From positions 1-31,740 of the forward strand of contig DATKYS010000102.1 in the NCBI GenBank assembly GCA_035528375.1: a stretch of DNA of 31,740 bases, read 5' to 3'. This document shows positions 23,360-31,539 of the stretch, piece by piece (position 1 is the first letter of the stretch; each line of letters opens with the position of its first letter). Made by a program: the position numbers and the translations under genes. This stretch comes from a bacterium. Lineage in GTDB: Bacteria; RBG-13-66-14. The notes beneath the pieces were generated by a model. The model was not told where the DNA came from and made no database searches. It saw nothing but the letters and a program-made list of their open reading frames with translations.

Positions 23360-24994
23360 TTACGGCTCTACTTCGGGAACGCCACGCAGCAGCAGAACGG
23401 GCTCCCCTATTTCGCACTCGATCCTGTCCGAGACGTAGAGGTGGAAGTAGCGGCCGACGTTGGTCAAGAGCGAATCGAGGCCCACCGGCGGACGCCACTC
23501 CGCGACGAGCACCTCCCGGAAGCCGTCGAACCACTCTTCGGCGAACAGATGTTGATTGACGCCGTGGTAGATGAAGGCCGGCTCCGGCTCCGGCGCGGGC
23601 GTGATGAGGACCACAAAGTCCACCGGTTTTTGCCAGATATAGTCCAGGTCGCCGGGGTTCGACGCCCGGTAACGGTTGCACTTGGGGCGGTCGTGGGAAT
23701 CTATGGTGGGCAGATCCCCGAAGTAGGGCACCACCCCCATATCCATGGTCACCAGCCAGGAGTCATAGAGCTTCGTCTCGGAGATGAATTCGCCGAGCCG
23801 CTCCGCGGGCGAGCCGGGGTGGTTGTAGTGGTAAAGCACGTAGGGCCACCAGCCCAGAAACCCGGCCCAGAGGGTGAAACCTAAGAGGAGGGTTCCGACG
23901 GCCAGTCCCCGGCGCCGGGGGAAAAAAGCGGGAAGCATGGACAGGGCGCATACGAGAGCCGTGGCGGCTGAGGGGAGCCACAGGCGGCCCACCCCGATGG
24001 GGTCGCCGGCGAAGAACAGAACCCCCAGGTGATCCAGGGCCAGCCCGACGAAGAGAAACCGGAGGGGAGCGGTCAGCCGGGGAGCCCGGTCAACACCGCT
24101 CCCGTCCTCCCCCTCCTTCGCGCGCCGGACAAGGAAATAGACGAAGCCCGCGTAGACCAGGGCGAGGCCGGGTGTGCGGACGAAGTCCCAGAGGACCCGG
24201 AAAAAACCCTCCCGGAGGCCCCAAAGGCTGAACATCACCTCCAGCGGGGGGACCTTAACCCCGGCGCTGGTGGGCAGAATCTGCCAGTAGACGAGCGCCA
24301 CGGCTGCGAAAAAGGCCAGGCCGGGGAGGACCCCCAGCTTGACCCTCAGCACGTCGCGCCAACCGATGCGCGACCGCTTCGATGCCCAGCACCAGCCGAT
24401 GACTGCCCCCAGCACGGCGAGGTCGAGGAAGGCGTCGGGCCGGGTGACCAGGTGCAAACCGGCGGCCAAGCCCAGGGCCGTGCTGAGCCTGTCATTCAAA
24501 AAATCCCGGAGCGCGAAGCGAAGCAGAAGAAAGATGGAGAAGAGGTTCAGCGCCGTCTCGAGGCCGTTCACCGACCCGAGGACCGACGTGGTGAAGACGA
24601 GGAAAACCCCGGCCAGGGCGAGGGAGGAACCGTGGGAGAGGGTGGGGCGCAGACGGCGCAGAATCCCCGCGGCCTGGAACACCGACAGGAGAAGAAACAG
24701 GAAGCCCAGCGCCTTGGCCCAGACCAGCGGTTGTATTTTGAGCCAGAAGGCGGGGGTCAGTAAGAGAAGCCAGAGGTGGCTGGAGAAGGAATTGGTGGGG
24801 AGCATTCCGTCGCCGGCGCTCGGGTTCGGCAGCTCGCCCCGCGAGAGCTGCCGCGCCCCCGAGAGATAGATATAGGCGTCATCGAAGGAATAGGCTCCCA
24901 ACTCGTAGAGCACGACGAAGGCCAGGCCGATTTCCACGGCGATGATCAGCCACCAGACACCCCTGATCTCTCGGACCGCCGACAGTAGACGCAC
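23360..24994 (-). CDS. GT-C-fold membrane glycosyltransferase (paralogue 1)
   Basis: 544 residues from the GTG at 24994, which has GGGAG seven bases upstream. The frame runs open to 25156, but the extra part is not membrane-like and not shared by the paralogues. The first membrane helix (about 14-31) leads into a periplasmic loop with the acidic pair Asp38-Asp39 in FDDAYIYLSGARQLSRGELP, the GT-C catalytic-loop hallmark, then TNSFSSHLW. About ten more hydrophobic helices follow. The C-terminal soluble part has DMGVVPYFGDLPTID and ends with FHLYVSDRIECEIGEPVLLL. The closest described relatives are AftB/ArnT-like transferases that use polyprenyl-phosphate sugars on the outer face of the inner membrane. 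Donor and acceptor are unknown. It is the first of three paralogues. Confidence 0.8.
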   Translation of the reverse strand: MRLLSAVREIRGVWWLIIAVEIGLAFVVLYELGAYSFDDAYIYLSGARQLSRGELPNPSAGDGMLPTNSFSSHLWLLLLTPAFWLKIQPLVWAKALGFLFLLLSVFQAAGILRRLRPTLSHGSSLALAGVFLVFTTSVLGSVNGLETALNLFSIFLLLRFALRDFLNDRLSTALGLAAGLHLVTRPDAFLDLAVLGAVIGWCWASKRSRIGWRDVLRVKLGVLPGLAFFAAVALVYWQILPTSAGVKVPPLEVMFSLWGLREGFFRVLWDFVRTPGLALVYAGFVYFLVRRAKEGEDGSGVDRAPRLTAPLRFLFVGLALDHLGVLFFAGDPIGVGRLWLPSAATALVCALSMLPAFFPRRRGLAVGTLLLGFTLWAGFLGWWPYVLYHYNHPGSPAERLGEFISETKLYDSWLVTMDMGVVPYFGDLPTIDSHDRPKCNRYRASNPGDLDYIWQKPVDFVVLITPAPEPEPAFIYHGVNQHLFAEEWFDGFREVLVAEWRPPVGLDSLLTNVGRYFHLYVSDRIECEIGEPVLLLRGVPEVEP

Positions 24995-25023
24995 TTTCCG
25001 TCTCCCGAGTGGACGCTCCGGCA

Positions 25024-25029
25024 ATTGTA
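25024..25029 (-). promoter_or_regulatory. Possible extended -10 promoter of paralogue 1
   Basis: On the minus strand TGGTACAAT contains TACAAT (one mismatch from TATAAT) preceded by the TGn extension. No good -35 is seen. It lies 30 bases before the GTG start, within the 194-base gap after the second paralogue. Confidence 0.35.
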
Positions 25030-25188
25030 CCACTTCGAGAACACGCCCACGAGAGGCGGTCCACACCTTTGAAGGGGCCGTGAAGGAAGGGCGGCCGACA
25101 CCGTCCCCGCCCCTTGAGGACTCGACTCGGCGGAAGACGGCCTCCACCCGCCCCACCAGCCACCGCGGCGCCGACGGGCGGTACGCTT

Positions 25189-26967
25189 TCAGGGAGAGGA
25201 AGAGGCGCCGGAACGGTCGGTTTCGGAAAACGACGGGAGCAGATACCCAGGCAGGGGCTCGTCGGGGACGGCGGGAACGACGCCGTTTTCTGTGTACGCC
25301 GGTGGGAGATCAACGGGCAGGACGACTTCCGCGGCAATGGGTCGCGTGTGGTAAATATCCCTCGTCAACAGGATCGGGGGGCTGGGCAGATCGCAATCAA
25401 TCCGCCTCGAGACGAACAGGTGGTAGTACCTGCCCGGATACGACCGCAGGGCCCCGTGCCCGTGATTGAACGGTGAGGCCCACACGGCGCTCAACACGTG
25501 GCGGTAGTTGTCCCGAAAGTACCTCTGGCTCATTATGTCCCTCACCAGGCGGTACTGGGTGGTTTCCGGTCGGGGCGTAGTCAGGCAGGGAGAGGTGACG
25601 ACGATGAAATCAATCCGATGACTCCACACGTAGGCGAGGTCATTCGGAACTTTCAAGAGGTGATAGTTGCATATGGGAACGGCTTCGGCGTCTATCGTAT
25701 TGATTTCGGCGAAATAGGGCACGACACCCATATCGGTGGTGATCATCCACGAGTCGTCCCTCTTCAGCTCGCCCACGAACTGCGCCATCACCTCGGCGGG
25801 ATTGCCGGGGTGGTGGAAAAAGGCGAAGATAAACATCCGCCAACCGAGCAGCCCCGCCGCCAGACTGCCGCACAGAATAATGGCGGATATCAAGAGATAT
25901 TTTTTCTTTTCGATCAGACGGATGAGCGCCAGAAGACAAATGACGAGCGCGATCACCGCCGATTCCAGCCACAGGCGCTGAACCGCCATCCAGTCACACA
26001 CCAGCACCCTCTTGACCAGGTGCATCGCGACCAACAGGACTACGAAGACCCGCATCTCCCAGCCGCAGATCAGGTCACCCCGCTTGCGACGCCAGAATAA
26101 AAATATAAGCATCCCGGCTAAGATGAAAATATTTCCCGGCGTGAGCGAAAAGTTCAGGACCAGTTCGCGGAAGTTCCACCAGAATTGGTCATTGAAGAGG
26201 GGGCCTATAACGCCGGCCTTCGCCAGGGCGCTGGTCGGGAGGACGGTCGGGTAGAAGAGGCTGGGCAGGAGGAACAGCAGGACTCCCGGAAGCAGACCGA
26301 CGGCGGGCCGCAGGAGCCCCGCCCAGGTGTGGGGCCGCTTGGGGTTCAAAACGAGGATTAGCAGGAGCGCCAGCACGAGGGCCACGTTGATGAAGGCGTC
26401 GGGTCGGGTGATCAGGTGCAGGGACAGGGCGAGCCCCAGGCCCACGGACATCCGCCGCCGCGCATGATCCCGGAAGAGCAGATAGAAGACCAGCACCAGG
26501 CTGAAGACGTAGAGAATCGTCTCCATGCCGCTGGTGGCCCAAAAGACCAGCGGCATGTAGGTGAGCGTCAACCCGGCGACGGCCCAGACGGTCGGTTTAT
26601 CCAGTTTGGGGTAGAAGAGCCTGATTATCCGCGAGACCTGCCAGACAACGCCCAGGAGTAATATGAAACCGAGCACCTTGGCCCAGATTAGGGCGTCGAA
26701 GCCGAGCCAGTAAGCCGGGGTGATAAGCCCCACCCATAGCAGGCTGGACCAGGCGTTGGTGGGAACCTCGCCCGGCGTCATGTTCGGCAATTGACCGCCG
26801 GCCAGCTGGCGGGCCCCGTTCAGGTAGATGTAGGTGTCGTCGGGTGTATAGCCGGACACGTCCCAGACGATGAAAGCACACAGGATGAGCTCGAGGGCGA
26901 TCAGGCCCCGGGTGAGATGCCGGGTTCCACGCGTCCGATCCGCTAATTTGGTTTCAATACCGGTCAT
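25189..26967 (-). CDS. GT-C-fold membrane glycosyltransferase (paralogue 2)
   Basis: 592 residues from the ATG at 26967, which has GAGGG five bases upstream. GTG codons at 26973 and 26979 overlap that site. Same plan as its neighbours: first helix about 21-37, acidic pair Asp43-Asp44 in PDDTYIYLNGARQLAGGQLP, then MTPGEVPTNAW, about ten further helices, and the soluble C-terminal block TTDMGVVPYFAEINTIDAEA and YHLFVSRRIDCDLPSPPILL. It has a longer tail than the first paralogue (about 45 extra residues, PAEVVLPVDLPPAYTENGVV). The likely role is transfer of a lipid-linked sugar to an envelope polymer or lipid, by family analogy only. Its base composition looks more AT-rich than paralogue 1. Confidence 0.8.
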   Translation of the reverse strand: MTGIETKLADRTRGTRHLTRGLIALELILCAFIVWDVSGYTPDDTYIYLNGARQLAGGQLPNMTPGEVPTNAWSSLLWVGLITPAYWLGFDALIWAKVLGFILLLGVVWQVSRIIRLFYPKLDKPTVWAVAGLTLTYMPLVFWATSGMETILYVFSLVLVFYLLFRDHARRRMSVGLGLALSLHLITRPDAFINVALVLALLLILVLNPKRPHTWAGLLRPAVGLLPGVLLFLLPSLFYPTVLPTSALAKAGVIGPLFNDQFWWNFRELVLNFSLTPGNIFILAGMLIFLFWRRKRGDLICGWEMRVFVVLLVAMHLVKRVLVCDWMAVQRLWLESAVIALVICLLALIRLIEKKKYLLISAIILCGSLAAGLLGWRMFIFAFFHHPGNPAEVMAQFVGELKRDDSWMITTDMGVVPYFAEINTIDAEAVPICNYHLLKVPNDLAYVWSHRIDFIVVTSPCLTTPRPETTQYRLVRDIMSQRYFRDNYRHVLSAVWASPFNHGHGALRSYPGRYYHLFVSRRIDCDLPSPPILLTRDIYHTRPIAAEVVLPVDLPPAYTENGVVPAVPDEPLPGYLLPSFSETDRSGASSSP

Positions 26968-27167
26968 CGTCACCCTCACGGGTCATCCGTGAAAATCCCT
27001 TCCGGTCCCGGTAAGGCGCGAGCTTTCGGGTCACCGGCGGAGCCGACCGGCCACCGGGCATCCCCCGGCTCCCGGGCACAAAAACCCGCTCAACCGGCGA
27101 GGGATATATCTTACCACGCCTGGACCTCGCCCGGGTGAATCTAAACCGACCGCGATAGAGTCGGCAT

Positions 27168-27193
27168 AAAAAAGGGCGGCCTGAAGCCGCCCT
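27168..27193 (-). terminator. Rho-independent terminator after the choice-of-anchor-J gene
   Basis: On the minus strand AGGGCGGC and GCCGCCCT pair perfectly around TTCAG and are followed by six T. It ends 17 bases past the stop at 27210 and separates that gene from paralogue 2. The region 26968-27167 otherwise shows only a possible extended -10 (TGGTAAGAT on the minus strand, near 27108-27116). Confidence 0.9.
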
Positions 27194-27209
27194 CGTGCCG
27201 GAACCTCAA

Positions 27210-27788
27210 TCAGCGGAAAGTGGCCTTTATCACCCCGAAGGTCGTTTCCTGAATATCAGACGAACCACCGTCGGAAACCGTGATCGTGTCCAGCCAAGCG
27301 TCGGCGGCCCTGTCGGCAACGATGCGCCACGCGAACTGCACGTCGTGCCCGAACCAGTACGCGCCTATCACAATCTTGGTCTCGTTCCAGACCCAGTTCT
27401 CGAATTGTCCGAAGGTCTCCTCGTTCCAGATTTCCATCCAGTCGCCCGGTCCGCCGGCCTCGCGGATCTCCAGGATGTAATCCCCGTTGTTGTGGGGGGA
27501 GACGAACCAGGTGTAGCTCGTAGCCCAGTAGAATCTGACGACGACGTCCGAGGTGAGGCAGATGGCCGGTGAAATCAACCGCTCGTCCTGATCCTCCCCC
27601 TTCTCGCAGAGGACGCCGAAGGGGCCGGTGAAGAAGTGCTTGGAGCTGACGATCCAGCGTTGTCCTGTTTCACCGGGATCCAAGGTCCAGCCGGTCATAT
27701 TGCCGTCGGAGAAATCCTCGAAAAAGAGGACCTCGGCGGACGCGAAAGATGCCAACAAGACTAATATCAACAATATATGTCGGTACAT
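27210..27788 (-). CDS. Small secreted protein with choice-of-anchor-J-like jelly-roll domain
   Basis: 192 residues from the ATG at 27788, preceded by AAAAGGGGGG. The longer open frame upstream runs over its promoter and is rejected. A signal peptide (MYRHILLILVLLASFASA) is followed by LFFEDFSDGNMTGWTLDPGE, the start typical of choice-of-anchor J/MAM-like beta-sandwich domains. Later comes VVVRFYWATSYTW with the expected paired strands, and ADAWLDTITVSDGG near the end. No sorting domain or catalytic motif is visible, so it probably binds carbohydrate or protein outside the cell. It has its own promoter and terminator and sits between glycosyltransferase paralogues 2 and 3. Being a substrate of those enzymes is only a guess. 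Confidence 0.78.
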   Translation of the reverse strand: MYRHILLILVLLASFASAEVLFFEDFSDGNMTGWTLDPGETGQRWIVSSKHFFTGPFGVLCEKGEDQDERLISPAICLTSDVVVRFYWATSYTWFVSPHNNGDYILEIREAGGPGDWMEIWNEETFGQFENWVWNETKIVIGAYWFGHDVQFAWRIVADRAADAWLDTITVSDGGSSDIQETTFGVIKATFR

Positions 27789-27802
27789 GAACCCCCCTTT
27801 TG

Positions 27803-27849
27803 TGTGAACTTCACAGTATGAATATAGCCCAAGAATCACGGCTTGGCAA
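27803..27849 (-). promoter_or_regulatory. Promoter with palindromic operator-like site
   Basis: On the minus strand TTGCCA (27849-27844), 17 bases, then TATATT (27826-27821), each one mismatch from consensus. The 13-base perfect palindrome TGTGAACTTCACA at 27803-27815 covers the expected start site. A repressor there would block initiation. The spacing between half-sites is too short for CRP. Confidence 0.65.
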
Positions 27850-27943
27850 GGTGAGTCGCGAAAAAAGGTTCGATTTTTACGGCTCGATTCACTCTGCCGT
27901 CTTCGCTCTGAAGAGAGCGGTCCGTTTTCTCCCCGCAAGCTCT

Positions 27944-29599
27944 CTACCGCCTCCAATTCCGTATAACGATACCGAGATAGGGGTAATCCTCAGCCAGTGG
28001 GGACAACCCGCGCAGATGAATGGGTATCGGGTCCGGCGCATCGTAGTCAATGCGGTCGGAGACGTAGAGGTGGAAATAATGCCCCCGGTATTCATAAAAA
28101 TAGTCCAAAGTAAGCGGCACGGATGACTCCGCCACCATCACCGGGCGGAAGTGCTCCAGGAAATAATCACATTCACAAATATCGTCAAGAACACTCATAT
28201 AGGGCCAGAAGTCCTTTATCGGGTCCATATAGAATGACACCAGTACAATGAAATCCACGTTATGCTCCAACACGTAATCCAGATCGGCCGGGTGCTCGAA
28301 CAGGTGCATGTTACATATCGGGGACTTGCAGGTATCCAGGGTCGGAATGCCGGCATAGTAAGGAATCGCGCCCATATCGGGTATAGCCAGCCAGGAATCG
28401 GGTAGCTTGAGCTCGTTTATCAGATCGCCCATCGACCGAGCGGGACTGTACGGCCTCACATAATTGTTGAACACGAAGAACCGCCATCCCCACAACCCCG
28501 CCATCAATCCGACGCAGAAGACCAATGATACGAAAAAACGTGAACGCAGTTTTTCGACCAAATCGTATACCAATACTATTGAACAGACTATGGCAATCGT
28601 CGCCTCGCCAAGCCATATCCGGTTGAGCATGGTCCAATCCATTAAAAGGAGCATCTTCACCAAACCCAAAAAAAGAATGGCGGCCAGCAGGGAACGAACG
28701 GGCAGGACGGGGGCTTCGTTTTTCCGACGGAAAATGAACACGGCGGCACCGGCAATGGCGAGGGGTAGAACGGGCGTGAACGCCAGTTCCATCACGGCAC
28801 CTTCAATAAAGTACAGCCATTGAAACGAAATTATGTAAGAAAAAGCCGGCGTCTTCGCCACCGCGCTGTGGGGCAGGAGGGAGCCGTAGATTAATGCTAT
28901 CGCCGCCCAGAACAGAAGTCCGGGAACGAGACCGGGAAACGGCCGCCACACGTCACGCTTGACGAAGGGCGATTCGCGCCCCAACGACAACCAGAGATAC
29001 GAGGCCAGGAACAGGAGCACCTCGATGAAGGCATCGGGGCGGCTGAGGAGCAGAAGGCTCAACGAGAGGCCGAACGCTATGCTGGGCCTCTTTTTGGCGA
29101 CATCGCGAACTAAAAAATGAAGCGCCGTGAGAAGGGCGAAGAGGTGAAACCCGGTTTCCAGCACGTTGACCGACCCGTAAACCGCCGGGACGAAAGCCAG
29201 TAACAAACCGGCCAACGCCAGGGATTCCAGACGATCCATCTTCGGGCGCCAATGCCGGAGTAAAAGCGATATCTGCCAAATCCCACCGAGGAGGAACAAG
29301 AATCCCAGCGCCTTGGCCCAGAATAACGGATTGACACCCAACAGGTATGCGGGAACGAGCATCAGCAGCCACAGGTAACTGCCCCAGGCGTTGGTCGGCG
29401 TCTCGCCCGGCGTCATGTTGGGCAGCTCTCCCCGAGCCAGTTGTCTGGCGCCGTTCAGATAGATATAACCGTCATCAATCGTGTAATTGCTCAGGTCGCC
29501 CAGGATGACGATGCAGAAAAATACCTCCACGACCAGCAGCACCCACCAGAAAATCCGGTCGCGCTTCACGACACCAGCTACGACACCAGGATCAGTCAT
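27944..29599 (-). CDS. GT-C-fold membrane glycosyltransferase (paralogue 3)
   Basis: 551 residues from the ATG at 29599, preceded by GAGGTG. The frame is open to 29776, but those 59 residues are not shared by the paralogues. First helix about 17-34, acidic pair Asp42-Asp43 in IDDGYIYLNGARQLARGELP, then MTPGETPTNAWGSYLW, nearly identical to paralogue 2. About ten further helices follow, then PDMGAIPYYAGIPTLDTCKS and FHLYVSDRIDYDAPDPIPIH. All three proteins keep the acidic pair, the GARQL and PTN motifs and the soluble DMG..PY block, so each is probably an active transferase. Their divergence elsewhere suggests different donors or acceptors. Like paralogue 2 it is less GC-rich than the surrounding housekeeping genes. 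Confidence 0.8.
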   Translation of the reverse strand: MTDPGVVAGVVKRDRIFWWVLLVVEVFFCIVILGDLSNYTIDDGYIYLNGARQLARGELPNMTPGETPTNAWGSYLWLLMLVPAYLLGVNPLFWAKALGFLFLLGGIWQISLLLRHWRPKMDRLESLALAGLLLAFVPAVYGSVNVLETGFHLFALLTALHFLVRDVAKKRPSIAFGLSLSLLLLSRPDAFIEVLLFLASYLWLSLGRESPFVKRDVWRPFPGLVPGLLFWAAIALIYGSLLPHSAVAKTPAFSYIISFQWLYFIEGAVMELAFTPVLPLAIAGAAVFIFRRKNEAPVLPVRSLLAAILFLGLVKMLLLMDWTMLNRIWLGEATIAIVCSIVLVYDLVEKLRSRFFVSLVFCVGLMAGLWGWRFFVFNNYVRPYSPARSMGDLINELKLPDSWLAIPDMGAIPYYAGIPTLDTCKSPICNMHLFEHPADLDYVLEHNVDFIVLVSFYMDPIKDFWPYMSVLDDICECDYFLEHFRPVMVAESSVPLTLDYFYEYRGHYFHLYVSDRIDYDAPDPIPIHLRGLSPLAEDYPYLGIVIRNWRR

Positions 29600-29678
29600 G
29601 CCGCACCTCATCGCCTGGATATTTGGGTCTTTTTTATCCGGCCCGACCGGGGCGACGCTCAATGAGAAGCAGCCCGGC

Positions 29679-29702
29679 TTAATCAGATTAATCTCCATAC
29701 TA
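29679..29702 (-). promoter_or_regulatory. Possible promoter and palindrome upstream of paralogue 3
   Basis: On the minus strand TAGTAT (29702-29697) could be a -10, without a good -35. Immediately downstream is the perfect palindrome TTAATCAGATTAA (29679-29691). A separate CGATGC/GCATCG stem lies at 29738-29752 further upstream. Confidence 0.35.
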
Positions 29703-29810
29703 GCACAGATGGGTTTTACCGGGGAAGAAAAGCCCGGCGATGCGGAGCATCGTCTTTCCCTGAAACGATAGCTCAAAATCCGATTCCTGGACCGGGGTAA
29801 CCTCAGGGTC

Positions 29811-29839
29811 TTGAGCCTTCGCCGTCTCTGTGCTATTTT
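29811..29839 (+). promoter_or_regulatory. Predicted promoter of hutU
   Basis: TTGAGC (29811-29816) and TATTTT (29834-29839) are 17 bases apart, with a leader of about 40 bases to the hutU ATG. The -35 has four and the -10 five of six consensus bases. Confidence 0.5.
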
Positions 29840-29886
29840 GGGGGCGGTCGAACCGCCACAGTCAAACCCTCAACCGAGGACGGATC

Positions 29887-31539
29887 ATGCCGCGTGAACT
29901 GCACGCCCCCACGGGCCCCAGGCTCAACTGCAAAGGCTGGCACCAGGAGGCCGCCTACCGGATGCTCCAGAACAACCTGGACCCGGACGTGGCCGAGGAC
30001 CCGGCCAATTTAATCGTCTACGGCGGCTCGGGCAAGGCGGCGCGGAACTGGGAGTCCCTGGAGGCGATATTAAAAACCCTGCGCACCCTGGGGAACGACG
30101 AGACGCTCCTCGTCCAGTCGGGCAAGCCGGTGGGCGTCTTCACCACCCACGAGGAGGCCCCCCGGGTCCTTCTGGCCAACTCCAACCTGGTGCCCAAGTG
30201 GGCAACATGGGAGCATTTTTACGAGCTGGAGGCCAAGGGCCTGATCATGTACGGCCAGATGACCGCCGGCTCCTGGATCTACATCGGCACCCAGGGCATC
30301 CTCCAGGGCACCTATGAAACTCTCGCCGAGCTGGCCCGCCGGCATTTTTCCGGGTCGCTCAAAGGGCGATGGGTCCTCACCGGCGGCATGGGAGGCATGT
30401 CCGGCGCCCAGCCCCTGGCGGTCACCATGAACGAGGGGGTCTGCCTGGATGTGGAGGTGGACCCGGAAAGAATAAAGAAGCGCCTGGACACCGGTTACTG
30501 CGACCGCATGGTCACGGATTTGGACGAGGCGCTGCGGCTGGTTGAGGATTTTGTCAAAAAGGGCGAGCCCCTCTCCATCGGCCTGGTGGGCAACTGCGCC
30601 GACGTGCACCCGGAACTGGTGCGCCGCGGGGTCACGCCGGACGTTTTAACGGACCAGACCTCGGCCCACGACGAGCTGTCGGGGTACATCCCCAACGGTA
30701 TGCCGCTGGCCGAGGCCCTGGCCCTCAGAAAGAAAGATCCCGAGGAGTACAAACGGCGCTCGCTGGAGGCCATGGTGGTCCACATGAACGCCATGCTGGC
30801 GATGCAGAAAGCGGGCGCGGAAACCTTCGATTACGGCAACAACATCCGCGGCCAGACGGTGGACCGGGGCGCACCCGAGGCCTTCGACATCAAGGGCTTC
30901 GTCCCGCTCTACATCCGACCTCTGTTCTGCGACGGCAAGGGTCCCTTCCGCTGGGCGGCGCTCTCCGGCGACCCCGCCGACATCCACGCCACCGACGAGG
31001 CGGTCCTGCGCCTGTTTCCCGAGGACGAGGCCCTGGCCCGCTGGATAAAGAAGGCCCGGGAAAAGGTCCGCTTCCAGGGACTGCCCTGCCGCATCTGCTG
31101 GCTGGGCTACGGCGACCGCGAAAAATTCGGCCTGGAGATAAACCGCATGGTGCGCACCGGAAAAATCAAGGCCCCCGTCGTCATCGGCCGCGACCACCTG
31201 GACTGCGGCTCCGTGGCCAGCCCCAACCGCGAGACCGAGGGCATGGCCGACGGCTCCGACGCCGTGAGCGATTGGCCCTTCCTGAACGCCATGCTCAACG
31301 CCGTGGGCGGGGCGAGCTGGGTCAGCGTCCACCACGGCGGCGGGGTGGGCATGGGCTACTCCCAGCACGCCGGCATGGTCATCGTCGCCGACGGCACGCC
31401 GGGGATGGATAAACGGATAAGCCGCGTGCTGACCACGGACCCCGGCCTCGGCATCGTCCGCCACGCCGACGCCGGCTACCCCCGGGCCATCGAGAACGCG
31501 AAGAAATTCGGCATCAAGATGCCCATGCTGGGCGCCTGA
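29887..31539 (+). CDS. hutU: Urocanate hydratase (urocanase)
   Basis: 550 residues, the normal family length, from the ATG at 29887. The frame is open from 29830, but the protein start [10 protein letters not shown] aligns with the family and the 29830 region is the promoter. It converts urocanate to imidazolone propionate in histidine degradation, using tightly bound NAD+. Signatures are [13 protein letters not shown] (43-55), the NAD-binding [13 protein letters not shown] (about 168-180), the active-site cysteine Cys404 in [12 protein letters not shown], and [11 protein letters not shown] followed by HHGGGVGMG. No hutH, hutI or hutG is visible within the window; the downstream side is cut after 200 bases. 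Preceded by its own promoter and divergent from paralogue 3. Confidence 0.97.
   Translation: MPRELHAPTGPRLNCKGWHQEAAYRMLQNNLDPDVAEDPANLIVYGGSGKAARNWESLEAILKTLRTLGNDETLLVQSGKPVGVFTTHEEAPRVLLANSNLVPKWATWEHFYELEAKGLIMYGQMTAGSWIYIGTQGILQGTYETLAELARRHFSGSLKGRWVLTGGMGGMSGAQPLAVTMNEGVCLDVEVDPERIKKRLDTGYCDRMVTDLDEALRLVEDFVKKGEPLSIGLVGNCADVHPELVRRGVTPDVLTDQTSAHDELSGYIPNGMPLAEALALRKKDPEEYKRRSLEAMVVHMNAMLAMQKAGAETFDYGNNIRGQTVDRGAPEAFDIKGFVPLYIRPLFCDGKGPFRWAALSGDPADIHATDEAVLRLFPEDEALARWIKKAREKVRFQGLPCRICWLGYGDREKFGLEINRMVRTGKIKAPVVIGRDHLDCGSVASPNRETEGMADGSDAVSDWPFLNAMLNAVGGASWVSVHHGGGVGMGYSQHAGMVIVADGTPGMDKRISRVLTTDPGLGIVRHADAGYPRAIENAKKFGIKMPMLGA

Noticed and set aside
27803-27815. CRP-like site (TGTGA...TCACA) before the anchor-J gene
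   Set aside because: The half-sites match, but the centre is 3 bases instead of the 6 required for CRP, so I report only a generic palindrome.
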